Assembly: GCA_937925895.1 (NCBI GenBank)
Contig: CALANC010000327.1
Coordinates: 1 to 14,947, forward strand
Length of the DNA: 14,947 nucleotides
Direction: 5' to 3'
Origin: an uncultured Desulfobacterales bacterium
GTDB lineage: Bacteria; Desulfobacterota; Desulfobacteria; Desulfobacterales; UBA11574
Shown piece after piece: positions 7,760 through 14,322 of this stretch. A model generated the notes under the pieces. That model worked only from the letters and a program-made list of their open reading frames with translations, did not search any database and was not told the DNA's origin. The position numbers and the translations under genes were made by a program. Each line of letters opens with the position of its first letter. Within the stretch, counting starts at the first letter, position 1.

Positions 7760-8713
7760 TTAAATACCCCCTAAAGCAGCCAGAAATCTTTGTTGTCTGG
7801 CGTCGGGTTTGTCAATCGTTGCGTATGTGCCTATGATTTTTTGGACGTCCACGATTCGGCTCTGTGGCGATGGGTGTGTTTTGGCAAAATCGTGTCCACC
7901 CGGTTTAAGGTTTTTACTCATTACTTGGAGCATATCCACAAGTCCATTGGGGTCATAACCCATACGCTTCAAAATGGTAATGGCCGCCTGGTCCGCCTGG
8001 CGTTCAAAGTTGCGGGAGTAACCGTTATTGACCAGTGTGGCTGTAATGTCGGCAATGGAATTTTCGAAGGTCTCCGTGAGCCCGGCCAATTCTTCTCCTC
8101 CAAAGGTCTTGGTACCCTCAACACCCAGTGTAGTAATGGCCGAAGTCACCCGTGATTTTTTAATAGCCTGAAGTCCATGCTTTGCCTGTACATGGCCGAT
8201 TTCATGGGCAAGGACAGCAGCAACAGCATCTTCGGTCCTACATAACTTAAGCATGCCCCTGGTAATAAAGATAAACCCTCCGGGTGCGGCCAGGGCATTG
8301 ATTTCGTCCGAATCCTGAATCAGAAAATGATAACCGCCAAAAGTTTCCGGCATATCCGAGGCTTTGGCCAGGGTTTGGCCTAACAGATTGATATAATCGT
8401 TGGCATTTTTGTCGGGGTGCGGTCTATATTTATTGAGAATGACCGCAGCGATGGTGCGCCCGATATAGTATTCTTGTTCGGGAGTGAAATCTTTAAAGGT
8501 TTTTGCCACGGCTTTGGCGCTTTTTGAAATGGATTCTGCTTCGGATTGGCTAATCGTGCCGGTTGCCACGCCTATGGAGGTACCGATGTTGGTCACGGCC
8601 TCCATGGTTTTACAACCGGAAATAACCATGGAGAAGAGCAGAATTAATCCCAAGAAAAAGACCGCAGATTTGCCGGCAAAACAATGTATTTTTAGTCTGC
8701 CTGTGATTTTCAT
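7760..8713 (-). CDS. M48-family metalloprotease, lipoprotein
   Basis: A 317-residue predicted lipoprotein. A signal segment (about 15-30) ends in the lipobox ISGC with the acylated cysteine at 34. The M48 zinc site is HEIGH at 170-174, within LAHEIGHVQAKH. The third ligand is E237 in FERQADQAA, which has the expected ExxxD spacing. After the signal the layout matches periplasmic M48 proteases such as LoiP and BepA (without the BepA TPR part), which degrade or help assemble outer-membrane proteins. The start ATG overlaps the stop of the SH3b gene by one base (TAATG) and has a perfect AGGAGG upstream, so translation is probably coupled. Its position between an SH3b protein and a CHASE2 cyclase suggests envelope quality control. 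The substrate is unknown. Confidence 0.93.
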   Translation of the reverse strand: MKITGRLKIHCFAGKSAVFFLGLILLFSMVISGCKTMEAVTNIGTSIGVATGTISQSEAESISKSAKAVAKTFKDFTPEQEYYIGRTIAAVILNKYRPHPDKNANDYINLLGQTLAKASDMPETFGGYHFLIQDSDEINALAAPGGFIFITRGMLKLCRTEDAVAAVLAHEIGHVQAKHGLQAIKKSRVTSAITTLGVEGTKTFGGEELAGLTETFENSIADITATLVNNGYSRNFERQADQAAITILKRMGYDPNGLVDMLQVMSKNLKPGGHDFAKTHPSPQSRIVDVQKIIGTYATIDKPDARQQRFLAALGGI

Positions 8714-9207
8714 TAGGAACCTCCTTCAGGGGACAGCCCGCCTTCTTTTAGGAATTGTTTGATCTGTTTTTCTGAAACGACGAACTTTTCCATCCTGTCG
8801 ATCCAAGTAAAATCGAGATTCGGATTTTTGGCCTTGAATTCCGATTCAACCTGTTGATTAAAGCCCTTTCCGGCCAGGGCCAGTTCGTCGCTAGAAGCAG
8901 CCGTCTGTACATCTTGAGCTCCTGCTGTGAGCACAATTTTCTTCCGTGTTAGGGCAGATGAATGGATCCAACCGCTATCCGGACTTCCAGGCAAACCGAT
9001 CCTGGTCCAGGAGTCTTTTTTTTCAAGAACTTGGACTCGGTCTCCATACGACAGCTGGGCAATGATTTTGCCCAAAAAAGACGGGGTAAAACGAACCTCT
9101 GCTTTCTTCACCTGAACGCTCATCATTTTTGGTCCGACGGCAAAAGCACCAACACCGGTGAGGTATATGAAAAAAACCGTAAACAGGAACGTTTTTCGCT
9201 TAATCAT
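8713..9207 (-). CDS. Exported SH3b-domain protein
   Basis: A 164-residue exported protein with a hydrophobic signal segment at about 5-23 and a probable cleavage site after AFA. A bacterial SH3 domain spans about 28-87 (VRFTPSFLGKIIAQLSYGDR, then VQVLEKKDSWTRI and SGWIHSSAL). The rest (about 90-164) is polar and not recognised. It contains FTWIDRMEKFVVSEKQIKQF and may be helical. SH3b domains of this kind commonly bind peptidoglycan or proteins in the periplasm. AAGGAG about 9 nt upstream supports the ATG at 9207. It is the first gene of the envelope module and starts 45 nt after the beta-subunit gene, with no obvious terminator between them, so it may be read through from the oxidoreductase operon. 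Confidence 0.88.
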   Translation of the reverse strand: MIKRKTFLFTVFFIYLTGVGAFAVGPKMMSVQVKKAEVRFTPSFLGKIIAQLSYGDRVQVLEKKDSWTRIGLPGSPDSGWIHSSALTRKKIVLTAGAQDVQTAASSDELALAGKGFNQQVESEFKAKNPNLDFTWIDRMEKFVVSEKQIKQFLKEGGLSPEGGS

Positions 9208-9252
9208 TGTTTCACATCTCCTTTCTCAGTCTAAATGTTGGGTCTCCGGGTT

Positions 9253-10143
9253 TCATGTCACCAGATTGTTCTCCATTTTGCGCCTCAAGAGTTCCCAGTC
9301 TTCGTCAACCATATCCTGTATCTGTTTGATATCGTCATCGGTTAAATGTTTGAAACGGCCCTGTACTTTTAAATAGTCAGTTACCGGTCGGTCTCCTTTG
9401 TAGTTGAGTCTGTAATCGATGCCGTTTTTGATTTCGTACAACGGAAAAACATTGGTTTGCACGGCCAGACGAGCGATCTTTACGGAGATTTCAGTTGGAA
9501 TGCGCCATCCGGTGGGACAAGAAGCGAACACATGCAAGAATCTTGTGCCACCTTTCAACTGCTTGGCAACATTAAACTTCTGAATCATGTCTTCGGGGAA
9601 GGCTATGCTGGCAGTGGCGGCGTAAGGAATGCGATGAGCTGCTAAGATTTCGGTGATGTTTTTCTTGCGACTTCTTTTCCAGTCTTTGCCTGGGGTTGTG
9701 GTTGTCCGGGAACCAAAAGGTGTGGCTGAACTACGCTGGACGCCGGTATTCATATATGCCTCATTGTCATAGCATACGTATATAAAATCTTCGTTGCGTT
9801 CCACCGCACCACTGAGAGCTTGTATTCCAATGTCGAAGGTTCCGCCGTCACCGGCCCATGCCACAACAGTGGTTTCTGTATCTTCCTTCATGTCCAGCGC
9901 CGCCCGCAGGCCGCTGGCCGTGGCTCCCGCAGTCGCAAATGCGGTATGCAGAATGGGTACTTTTAGTGACGTCTGGGGATAAGGTCCTGCGATCACTCCC
10001 CAGCAACAGGCCGGAATCACCATCATGGTCTTTTCACCCAAAGCCTTCAAGGCAAACCTCATGGCTATGGCTGCCCCGCATCCGGGGCATGCCACGTGAC
10101 CGGGGTACATATAATCCTTGTCTGAAATTTTTTGTTGAAGCAT
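9253..10143 (-). CDS. porB: 2-oxoacid (pyruvate-type):ferredoxin oxidoreductase, beta subunit
   Basis: The thiamine-diphosphate and [4Fe-4S]-carrying subunit, 296 residues from the ATG at 10143. Visible are the cluster cysteines CPGCG (19 and 22) and a later SCPTGW cysteine (209), CCWG at about 46-49, and the TPP/Mg motif GDGGTFDIG (98-106) followed by YDNEAYMNTGVQRS. The YMNTG form and the C-terminal extension (about 245-290, VTDYLKVQGRFKHL) are as in PorB and VorB of pyruvate and 2-ketoisovalerate enzymes, so substrate choice cannot be settled from sequence. The frame also opens with TTG at 10173 and ATG at 10161. The ATG at 10143 is preferred because GGAAG lies about 11 nt upstream, but this is not certain. 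It is the fourth gene of the operon, 54 nt after the alpha subunit. Confidence 0.93.
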   Translation of the reverse strand: MLQQKISDKDYMYPGHVACPGCGAAIAMRFALKALGEKTMMVIPACCWGVIAGPYPQTSLKVPILHTAFATAGATASGLRAALDMKEDTETTVVAWAGDGGTFDIGIQALSGAVERNEDFIYVCYDNEAYMNTGVQRSSATPFGSRTTTTPGKDWKRSRKKNITEILAAHRIPYAATASIAFPEDMIQKFNVAKQLKGGTRFLHVFASCPTGWRIPTEISVKIARLAVQTNVFPLYEIKNGIDYRLNYKGDRPVTDYLKVQGRFKHLTDDDIKQIQDMVDEDWELLRRKMENNLVT

Positions 10144-10197
10144 GATTTGGCAATCTTCCATTTCAATGGTCAATCATCAATCACTAACCCGCATTTC

Positions 10198-11382
10198 TCA
10201 CGAGTTTGAGCGACTCTGGAACGAGGAATATGGGTTAAGCCCTATCCATATACTCTCGGCATCCGGTTTGTCGGTCGATTTTGTTTTCCAATAAATCTCT
10301 TCCAGCGTCTCCGGAGTCACATCCCGGCCGCCGAGTCCCGCAATATATCCAAACACCGACGGGTGTCCTTTATAGTTGCATAGGGCCGCCCTGACTTCCT
10401 GGGCAAAAATTCCGCTGACGCCGAAAGAAAAATTCCTGTCGATTACAGCAATCTTATGTGCAGAGCCTAGTACCTGTCGGATGAGGTCTGTTGGAAAGGG
10501 CCGAAACATTCGGAGTTTTAGCATCCCGACCTGCTCGTTTATTGCCCGCAGGTCGGAAATGACCTTTCGACAAGTACTCGCAGCTGTTCCGGTGACGACC
10601 ATAATGACTTCGGCATCGTCGCAATGTATGGCTTCCATGGGTCCGTATCTACGGTTGAACGTGGCAGCGAATTCCTGTTCCACCTGGTCGAGTTCTCCTG
10701 GAACCCGCTCCATAGCCTTTTGAATGCTGTGTCGCATTTCCATATATATTGTCGGGGCCGCCATTTGACCGATGGCAAACGGATTATCTGTGTTGAGCTC
10801 GAAACGGGGTAAAAATGGCGGCAAAAACCCATCGACGATATCCTGATCAGGAACATCGACCGGTTCAAAAGTATGTGAAAGGAAAAATGCATCCAGGACG
10901 ACCATGACCGGCAGACTGACTTTTTCAGCCAAACGGAAAGCCTGCAACGTTGTGTCGAATACTTCCTGGCCGTCTTCACAATACAGCTGAATCCATCCGG
11001 TATCGCGCTGTGCCAGGCTGTCGGTCTGATCCATCCATATGTTCCAACCCGGTGCTAAGGCGCGGTTGACTTCAGCCATAACGATAGGAAGACGGGCAGC
11101 TGACGCCCAGTGTAGGAGTTCATGCATCAACGCCAGACCTTGGGAAGAAGTAGCAGTGAACGTCCGAACGCCGCCGCTGGCAGCTCCGATAACAGCAGCC
11201 ATGGCCGAGTGTTCGCTTTCCACGCACAAAAAACGTGCGTTCATGGCCCCGTTGCTGCAATATTCCGATAGGGCTTCGACAATATGGGTTTGTGGTGTAA
11301 TGGGATAGGCAGACATCACCTGTACCCTGGCAAGCCTAACCGCTTCGGAAACTGCATGGCTTCCTTCCAAGACCTTTTTCAT
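10198..11382 (-). CDS. porA: 2-oxoacid (pyruvate-type):ferredoxin oxidoreductase, alpha subunit
   Basis: A 394-residue subunit that holds the 2-oxoacid and the pyrimidine side of TPP. The N-terminal domain carries SAYPITPQTHIVEALSEY at about 24-41, then CVESEHSAMAAVIGAASGG and TATSSQGLALMHELLHWAS. Domain III starts near 150, and the C-terminal transketolase-like domain shows VMVVTGTAASTCR and VIDRNFSFGVSG. These match PorA or VorA. The start is fixed by ATG at 11382, which overlaps the TGA of the upstream fusion gene by 4 nt (ATGA) and has GGAG about 9 nt upstream. The longer frame opening at 11448 lies wholly inside the upstream gene and is rejected. In the alpha-beta core it works with the adjacent beta subunit. 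Confidence 0.94.
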   Translation of the reverse strand: MKKVLEGSHAVSEAVRLARVQVMSAYPITPQTHIVEALSEYCSNGAMNARFLCVESEHSAMAAVIGAASGGVRTFTATSSQGLALMHELLHWASAARLPIVMAEVNRALAPGWNIWMDQTDSLAQRDTGWIQLYCEDGQEVFDTTLQAFRLAEKVSLPVMVVLDAFFLSHTFEPVDVPDQDIVDGFLPPFLPRFELNTDNPFAIGQMAAPTIYMEMRHSIQKAMERVPGELDQVEQEFAATFNRRYGPMEAIHCDDAEVIMVVTGTAASTCRKVISDLRAINEQVGMLKLRMFRPFPTDLIRQVLGSAHKIAVIDRNFSFGVSGIFAQEVRAALCNYKGHPSVFGYIAGLGGRDVTPETLEEIYWKTKSTDKPDAESIWIGLNPYSSFQSRSNS

Positions 11383-13124
11383 ATTTCCATCTCCAAAGCC
11401 ATTGCATTGCGGGGACACTCCACCACGCAAATTCCGCATCCCTTGCAATAATTCAGATCGATCACTCTACGGGAGTCTTTGAAAACCACGGCAACTTCCG
11501 GGCAAAAAATCCGGCAGTTATTGCACGAATCGCAAATACCACATTTAAAACAGCGATAAGTTTCTTCCACGGCCTGATCGAATGTATACGTTTCTTCAGT
11601 TTCCAAAAAAGAATGAACAGATTCATCTACAGCGAGTGATGCAGATAGGACCCGTGCGGCCGTCGAAAAATAATCGGTATTGATTTCCTCATATGATACG
11701 ATGTGACGATTTCGGCTTGTATGCTCACCTTTCAAATAACTTTCCATTGAAAGTGCCGGACCGCTTCCTACCCGGTATGGCGCCAGTCTGTCCGCATTGG
11801 CATCCCATCCTTTTTTAAAAAAGGCATCCAGCGCCATGGCCGCTTGTTTTCCGGAAGCAATTGCGTCAGTGACACTCTTTATCGGGTTGGTTAAATCACC
11901 GCCGAACATAAGGGGTCGATCCCTGTGGGCAAAGGTGCAGTGGCCAAGATGTAAAGTTTCCGGGCCCTGTTCCGGTGGAAATTGCCAGGGTTCCGTTGGT
12001 TCAGCGCCAATGGCCGTGAAGACATGATCAACCCGGCGAAGTTGGGTCACCCTGCCGTCAGGTACCACGACAGCCCTGCCGCCGCTCGTTTCTGCACCGC
12101 TGATTTTCATCTGTTGTAATGTTAAGAAACATGCGCCGCCGGTCTTTTCTATTTGGATCGGAGCGAACAGTTCCAGGATCTTTACCCCTTCTTTGCGGGC
12201 CATTTCGACTTCGTGCTTAAAAGCAGGCATGTCTTGTTTTCGCCTACGATATACGATAATCGGATTTAGGCCAAGACGAACCAGTGATCTGGCAATATCC
12301 ACGGCGGTATTGCCGCCTCCTACCACTGCCGCCGTGCCGGTCAAGGGTGTGATTTCTTCCCGGCGCATGTGGCGCAAAAATTCAAGGCCGTCAGAAGCTG
12401 CTTGATCACCAGGGATGTTCATCTGCATTGATCGGCTGTATCCACAGGCAATGAAAAAAGCATCATAACGGCTTTTTGTTTCCTTTAAAAAGTTTTGTGA
12501 CATCGGGACATTACAGTTTATTTTAACCCCAAAATCTTTTATCCGTTCGATTTCCCTTGCTAAGATTTTTACAGGCAGGCGATACTCGGGGATTCCCCAT
12601 CGAAGGATGCCGCCCGGTTCGGACGAAGCTTCAAAGATATGGCATGAATACCCCAAACGAGTTAAGAAGTAACCGGCAGCGAGACCCGCAGGACCGGCTC
12701 CGACGATGCAGACGCTTTTCCCGTTTTCAGGAAGTTTTTCTGGCGGGAGTTTCATGGATTCTTGAATAGCAAAATCTCCTAAAAATCGTTCGAGACATCG
12801 AATGGCGATTGGCTCGTCAAATCCTGTTCGATTACAGGCTGTTTCACAGGGATGAAAGCAAACCCGCCCACAGACGGCAGGAAAAGGGTTTTCTATTAGG
12901 ATTGTATGTACTGCCTCCTTGAAGGATTCCTGATTGGCAAGCATTTGGATACGGGCAATATCCTCTCCGGCAGGGCAGGCTGCACTGCAGGGGGAGGTCT
13001 TTTCATCGTATTTTGGCCGTGCGAACCGCCACGACCCGGTCTTATTAATTTCTGTGGTTATATTGGATCGTGATATAAATAAAGGTATGTCTTCCGTGCC
13101 GTTTTGTTTTTTCATCCTTTCCAT
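11379..13124 (-). CDS. GltD-like NAD(P)H/FAD oxidoreductase fused to PorD-type 2x[4Fe-4S] ferredoxin (delta)
   Basis: A 581-residue three-part fusion. Residues about 40-125 form a Fer4_20/GltD N-terminal cluster domain (C46, C50, C85, C89, C93, C97). Residues about 136-465 form the flavoprotein core, with FAD loop VGAGPAGLAAG at 141-151, nucleotide loop VVGGGNTAVDIA at 267-278 and YRRR at 292-295, a motif linked to NADPH use in glutamate synthase small subunits. The C-terminus (about 520-581) is a PorD-like ferredoxin with six cysteines at C525, C528, C531, C534, C537 and C541, and a second cluster at C560, C563, C566 and C570. The ferredoxin part takes the place of the free delta subunit between gamma and alpha. 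Electrons could therefore pass between TPP chemistry and NAD(P)H in one complex. The direction is unknown. It starts one base after the gamma stop. Confidence 0.92.
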   Translation of the reverse strand: MERMKKQNGTEDIPLFISRSNITTEINKTGSWRFARPKYDEKTSPCSAACPAGEDIARIQMLANQESFKEAVHTILIENPFPAVCGRVCFHPCETACNRTGFDEPIAIRCLERFLGDFAIQESMKLPPEKLPENGKSVCIVGAGPAGLAAGYFLTRLGYSCHIFEASSEPGGILRWGIPEYRLPVKILAREIERIKDFGVKINCNVPMSQNFLKETKSRYDAFFIACGYSRSMQMNIPGDQAASDGLEFLRHMRREEITPLTGTAAVVGGGNTAVDIARSLVRLGLNPIIVYRRRKQDMPAFKHEVEMARKEGVKILELFAPIQIEKTGGACFLTLQQMKISGAETSGGRAVVVPDGRVTQLRRVDHVFTAIGAEPTEPWQFPPEQGPETLHLGHCTFAHRDRPLMFGGDLTNPIKSVTDAIASGKQAAMALDAFFKKGWDANADRLAPYRVGSGPALSMESYLKGEHTSRNRHIVSYEEINTDYFSTAARVLSASLAVDESVHSFLETEETYTFDQAVEETYRCFKCGICDSCNNCRIFCPEVAVVFKDSRRVIDLNYCKGCGICVVECPRNAMALEMEI

Positions 13125-13125
13125 G

Positions 13126-13689
13126 TTAATCCACCAGCCCGAAGGTATGTACTTCTTCGTAAGCCTGTTGCGCGGCTTGAAAATTGTTATTTGCCTTTAC
13201 GGGGATCTCTTCCAAAATGGCCGTATGTATTGTCTCCATGGGGGGCATGTCCATGACGCGTGCAAAAGCCCCGATCATGGCGGTGTTGACGATGGGATTT
13301 GTGCGGGTCCCCAAGTCGTTATCTGAGGCGATCTTGACGGCATCGACAAAATGAAGTTGAAAGCCTGAAAAAGTGTCAAGGTTGTCGGGAACATCCCTGC
13401 TGTTGATCAAAATGGAGCCACCGAGCTTGAGTCCTTGGGTGACATCAAGGTTGTCGAGGAGTTTGATGTCCTGTACGACAACATGGTCCGGTGTATAAAC
13501 GTTGCTGCGAACGAGGATCTTTTTTTTGTCCAGCCTAAGATATGCTTCAACAGGTGCCCCCCGTCTCTCCAATCCAAAAACCGGAAAAGTTTGAACATAA
13601 TGACCGGCACTGAAAAAGGCTTTTGCCAGGATGACCGATGCAACGACGGTTCCCTGTCCACCACGTCCATGAAAACGGATTTCGTGCAT
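13126..13689 (-). CDS. porG: 2-oxoacid (pyruvate-type):ferredoxin oxidoreductase, gamma subunit
   Basis: A 187-residue subunit of the POR gamma family. The glycine-rich N-terminus RFHGRGGQGTVVASVIL (GRGGQG at 8-13) is diagnostic and is followed by FPVFGLERRGAPVEAYLRL and the TNPIVNTAMIGAFARV segment. In four-subunit enzymes this chain binds coenzyme A for acyl transfer. It is the first gene of the operon gamma, GltD-delta fusion, alpha, beta, and its stop is one base before the next start. The ATG at 13689 has no strong Shine-Dalgarno; the leader carries only GGTGATTTTGGG followed by a T run. A possible promoter lies 34-61 nt upstream. Confidence 0.94.
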   Translation of the reverse strand: MHEIRFHGRGGQGTVVASVILAKAFFSAGHYVQTFPVFGLERRGAPVEAYLRLDKKKILVRSNVYTPDHVVVQDIKLLDNLDVTQGLKLGGSILINSRDVPDNLDTFSGFQLHFVDAVKIASDNDLGTRTNPIVNTAMIGAFARVMDMPPMETIHTAILEEIPVKANNNFQAAQQAYEEVHTFGLVD

Positions 13690-13722
13690 AATGAAAAAAA
13701 ACCCAAAATCACCAAACGATTA

Positions 13723-13750
13723 ATCTTACCACAATTGGGCGTATGTAAAA
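13723..13750 (-). promoter_or_regulatory. Candidate promoter of the 2-oxoacid oxidoreductase operon
   Basis: Read on the minus strand, TTTTAC (13750-13745) and TAAGAT (13728-13723) are separated by 16 bp. Transcription would begin near 13716, leaving a leader of about 27 nt before the gamma ATG. Each box departs from the sigma70 consensus, and no better pair was found in the 110 nt upstream of the gene. Confidence is low. Confidence 0.3.
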
Positions 13751-13760
13751 CCGAGAACGA

Positions 13761-13800
13761 TGATAATATAAATGTAATTTATATATAATAAAAATTATCA
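13761..13800. repeat. Nested AT-rich inverted repeats upstream of the por operon
   Basis: Outer arms TGATAAT (13761-13767) and ATTATCA (13794-13800) flank an inner dyad ATATAAAT-GTA-ATTTATAT (13766-13784). The inner arms are perfect over 8 bp. It lies just upstream of the candidate por promoter, so it could be an operator or an UP-like element. AT-rich DNA produces such dyads by chance fairly often, so function is uncertain. Confidence 0.4.
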
Positions 13801-13880
13801 ACTTCAAAGGAGTTTTTATTTCTGATCCTGAATTCGTGGGCATAAAACAGAATTGATGTCTATCGAAATCTGCATAGACC

Positions 13881-13900
13881 TGTGGGCGAAGCCCGTGGGT
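13881..13900. repeat. Short GC-rich hairpin, possible interspersed extragenic element
   Basis: GGGC (13884-13887), GAA loop, GCCC (13891-13894), flanked by GTGG-like direct similarity (TGTGGGC and CCGTGGGT). The stem is short and has no T run, so it is not a good terminator. Its base composition stands out from the AT-rich surroundings. Whether it repeats elsewhere in the genome cannot be seen from one copy. Confidence 0.25.
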
Positions 13901-13911
13901 ATCTACTATCG

Positions 13912-14031
13912 TCAGCACGGATTTGTTTTTATCCTGTCTAAAAAATCATTTGGTCCGAAGCCGAGCTCCGTCAGTTTTTGAGACCAACTGGATTTTCCTG
14001 ATCCAGACATGCCTATTAACGAGATATGCAT
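13912..14031 (-). pseudogene. Truncated P-loop (shikimate/adenylate kinase-like) gene remnant, 39 codons
   Basis: A 39-residue open frame begins MHISLIGMSGSGKSSWSQKL and continues TELGFGPNDFLDRIKTNPC before a TGA. It carries a textbook Walker A loop (GMSGSGKSS at 7-15) directly after a hydrophobic beta strand, as in the first 20-25 residues of shikimate-kinase-like P-loop proteins. AGGTGG sits 3 nt before the ATG, so translation signals look intact. The frame then stops, and the 220 nt before porG contain no Walker B or other kinase motif in any frame that I can see. The simplest reading is the 5' remnant of a deleted gene. A genuine microprotein is possible but less likely, since a lone P-loop without the rest of the fold should not bind nucleotide. 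Confidence 0.55.
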
Positions 14032-14070
14032 TAACCACCTGAACGCTTACAAAAGCCGGGTTTCCGGTGA

Positions 14071-14089
14071 GGCTGGATGTTATCCAGCC
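14071..14089. repeat. Perfect 8-bp stem hairpin
   Basis: GGCTGGAT (14071-14078), a GTT loop and ATCCAGCC (14082-14089) form a perfect stem. CCGG at 14064-14067 and again at 14092-14095 could extend it past an internal loop, and a second small hairpin CCGG-GTTT-CCGG lies at 14056-14067. There is no T tract after it on the plus strand. It may be an extragenic palindrome, a structured RNA segment or the relic of a terminator. Confidence 0.45.
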
Positions 14090-14239
14090 GTTCCGGGCTA
14101 TAGGTTGCGATCATGTAGATATACACGAATTAAGATAAAAATCAATAGCTTGTCATAGGGGTAAATAATGTAAAAAAATCGTAACCGGGACAGTGTATAA
14201 AAGAAAATCTGATTTGCTTGGATCAATTTGACAGATAAG

Positions 14240-14268
14240 TTGTCATAATATATGAAGATCTGTATAAT
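14240..14268 (+). promoter_or_regulatory. Sigma70-type promoter of gspF, with overlapping dyad
   Basis: TTGTCA (14240-14245) and TATAAT (14263-14268) are separated by exactly 17 bp, five of six and six of six consensus bases. Transcription should start near 14275, giving a leader of about 48 nt. The -35 box is the right arm of an inverted repeat TGACA-N7-TGTCA (14229-14245), which could be a repressor or activator site. A second TTGACA at 14228-14233 has only TATGAA at 17 bp. Confidence 0.6.
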
Positions 14269-14322
14269 ATAGCTTAATTGTCCGTACGTCTAATTATTTC
14301 TGATATAGTTTATCAAAAAAAA

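Larger units (their letters stand above)
13690..14322. other. Gene-poor intergenic region between the divergent por operon and gspF
   Basis: About 630 bases between divergent genes with no full-length gene. From left to right it holds the probable por leader and promoter, AT-rich nested dyads at 13761-13800, a stretch without recognisable coding around 13801-13911 that includes a small GC hairpin, a 39-codon P-loop remnant on the minus strand, a GC-rich hairpin at 14071-14089 and an AT-rich segment with the gspF promoter. The 69-codon minus-strand frame at 13709-13918 has no recognisable motif and is not called. Confidence 0.6.

Noticed and set aside
10539..10979. 146-codon minus-strand ORF overlapping the alpha-subunit gene
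   Set aside because: Out-of-frame shadow of porA, rich in Ser, Trp and Arg and without a family signature. The alpha-subunit frame is unambiguous.
11383..11448. Longer N-terminus for the alpha subunit
   Set aside because: The extra 22 codons lie wholly inside the ferredoxin part of the upstream gene. The ATGA overlap at 11382 and GGAG place the real start.
13709..13918. 69-codon minus-strand ORF between the P-loop remnant and porG
   Set aside because: No motif or ribosome binding site is seen. Its C-terminal half is the translation of AT-rich promoter and dyad DNA, and it covers the predicted por promoter.
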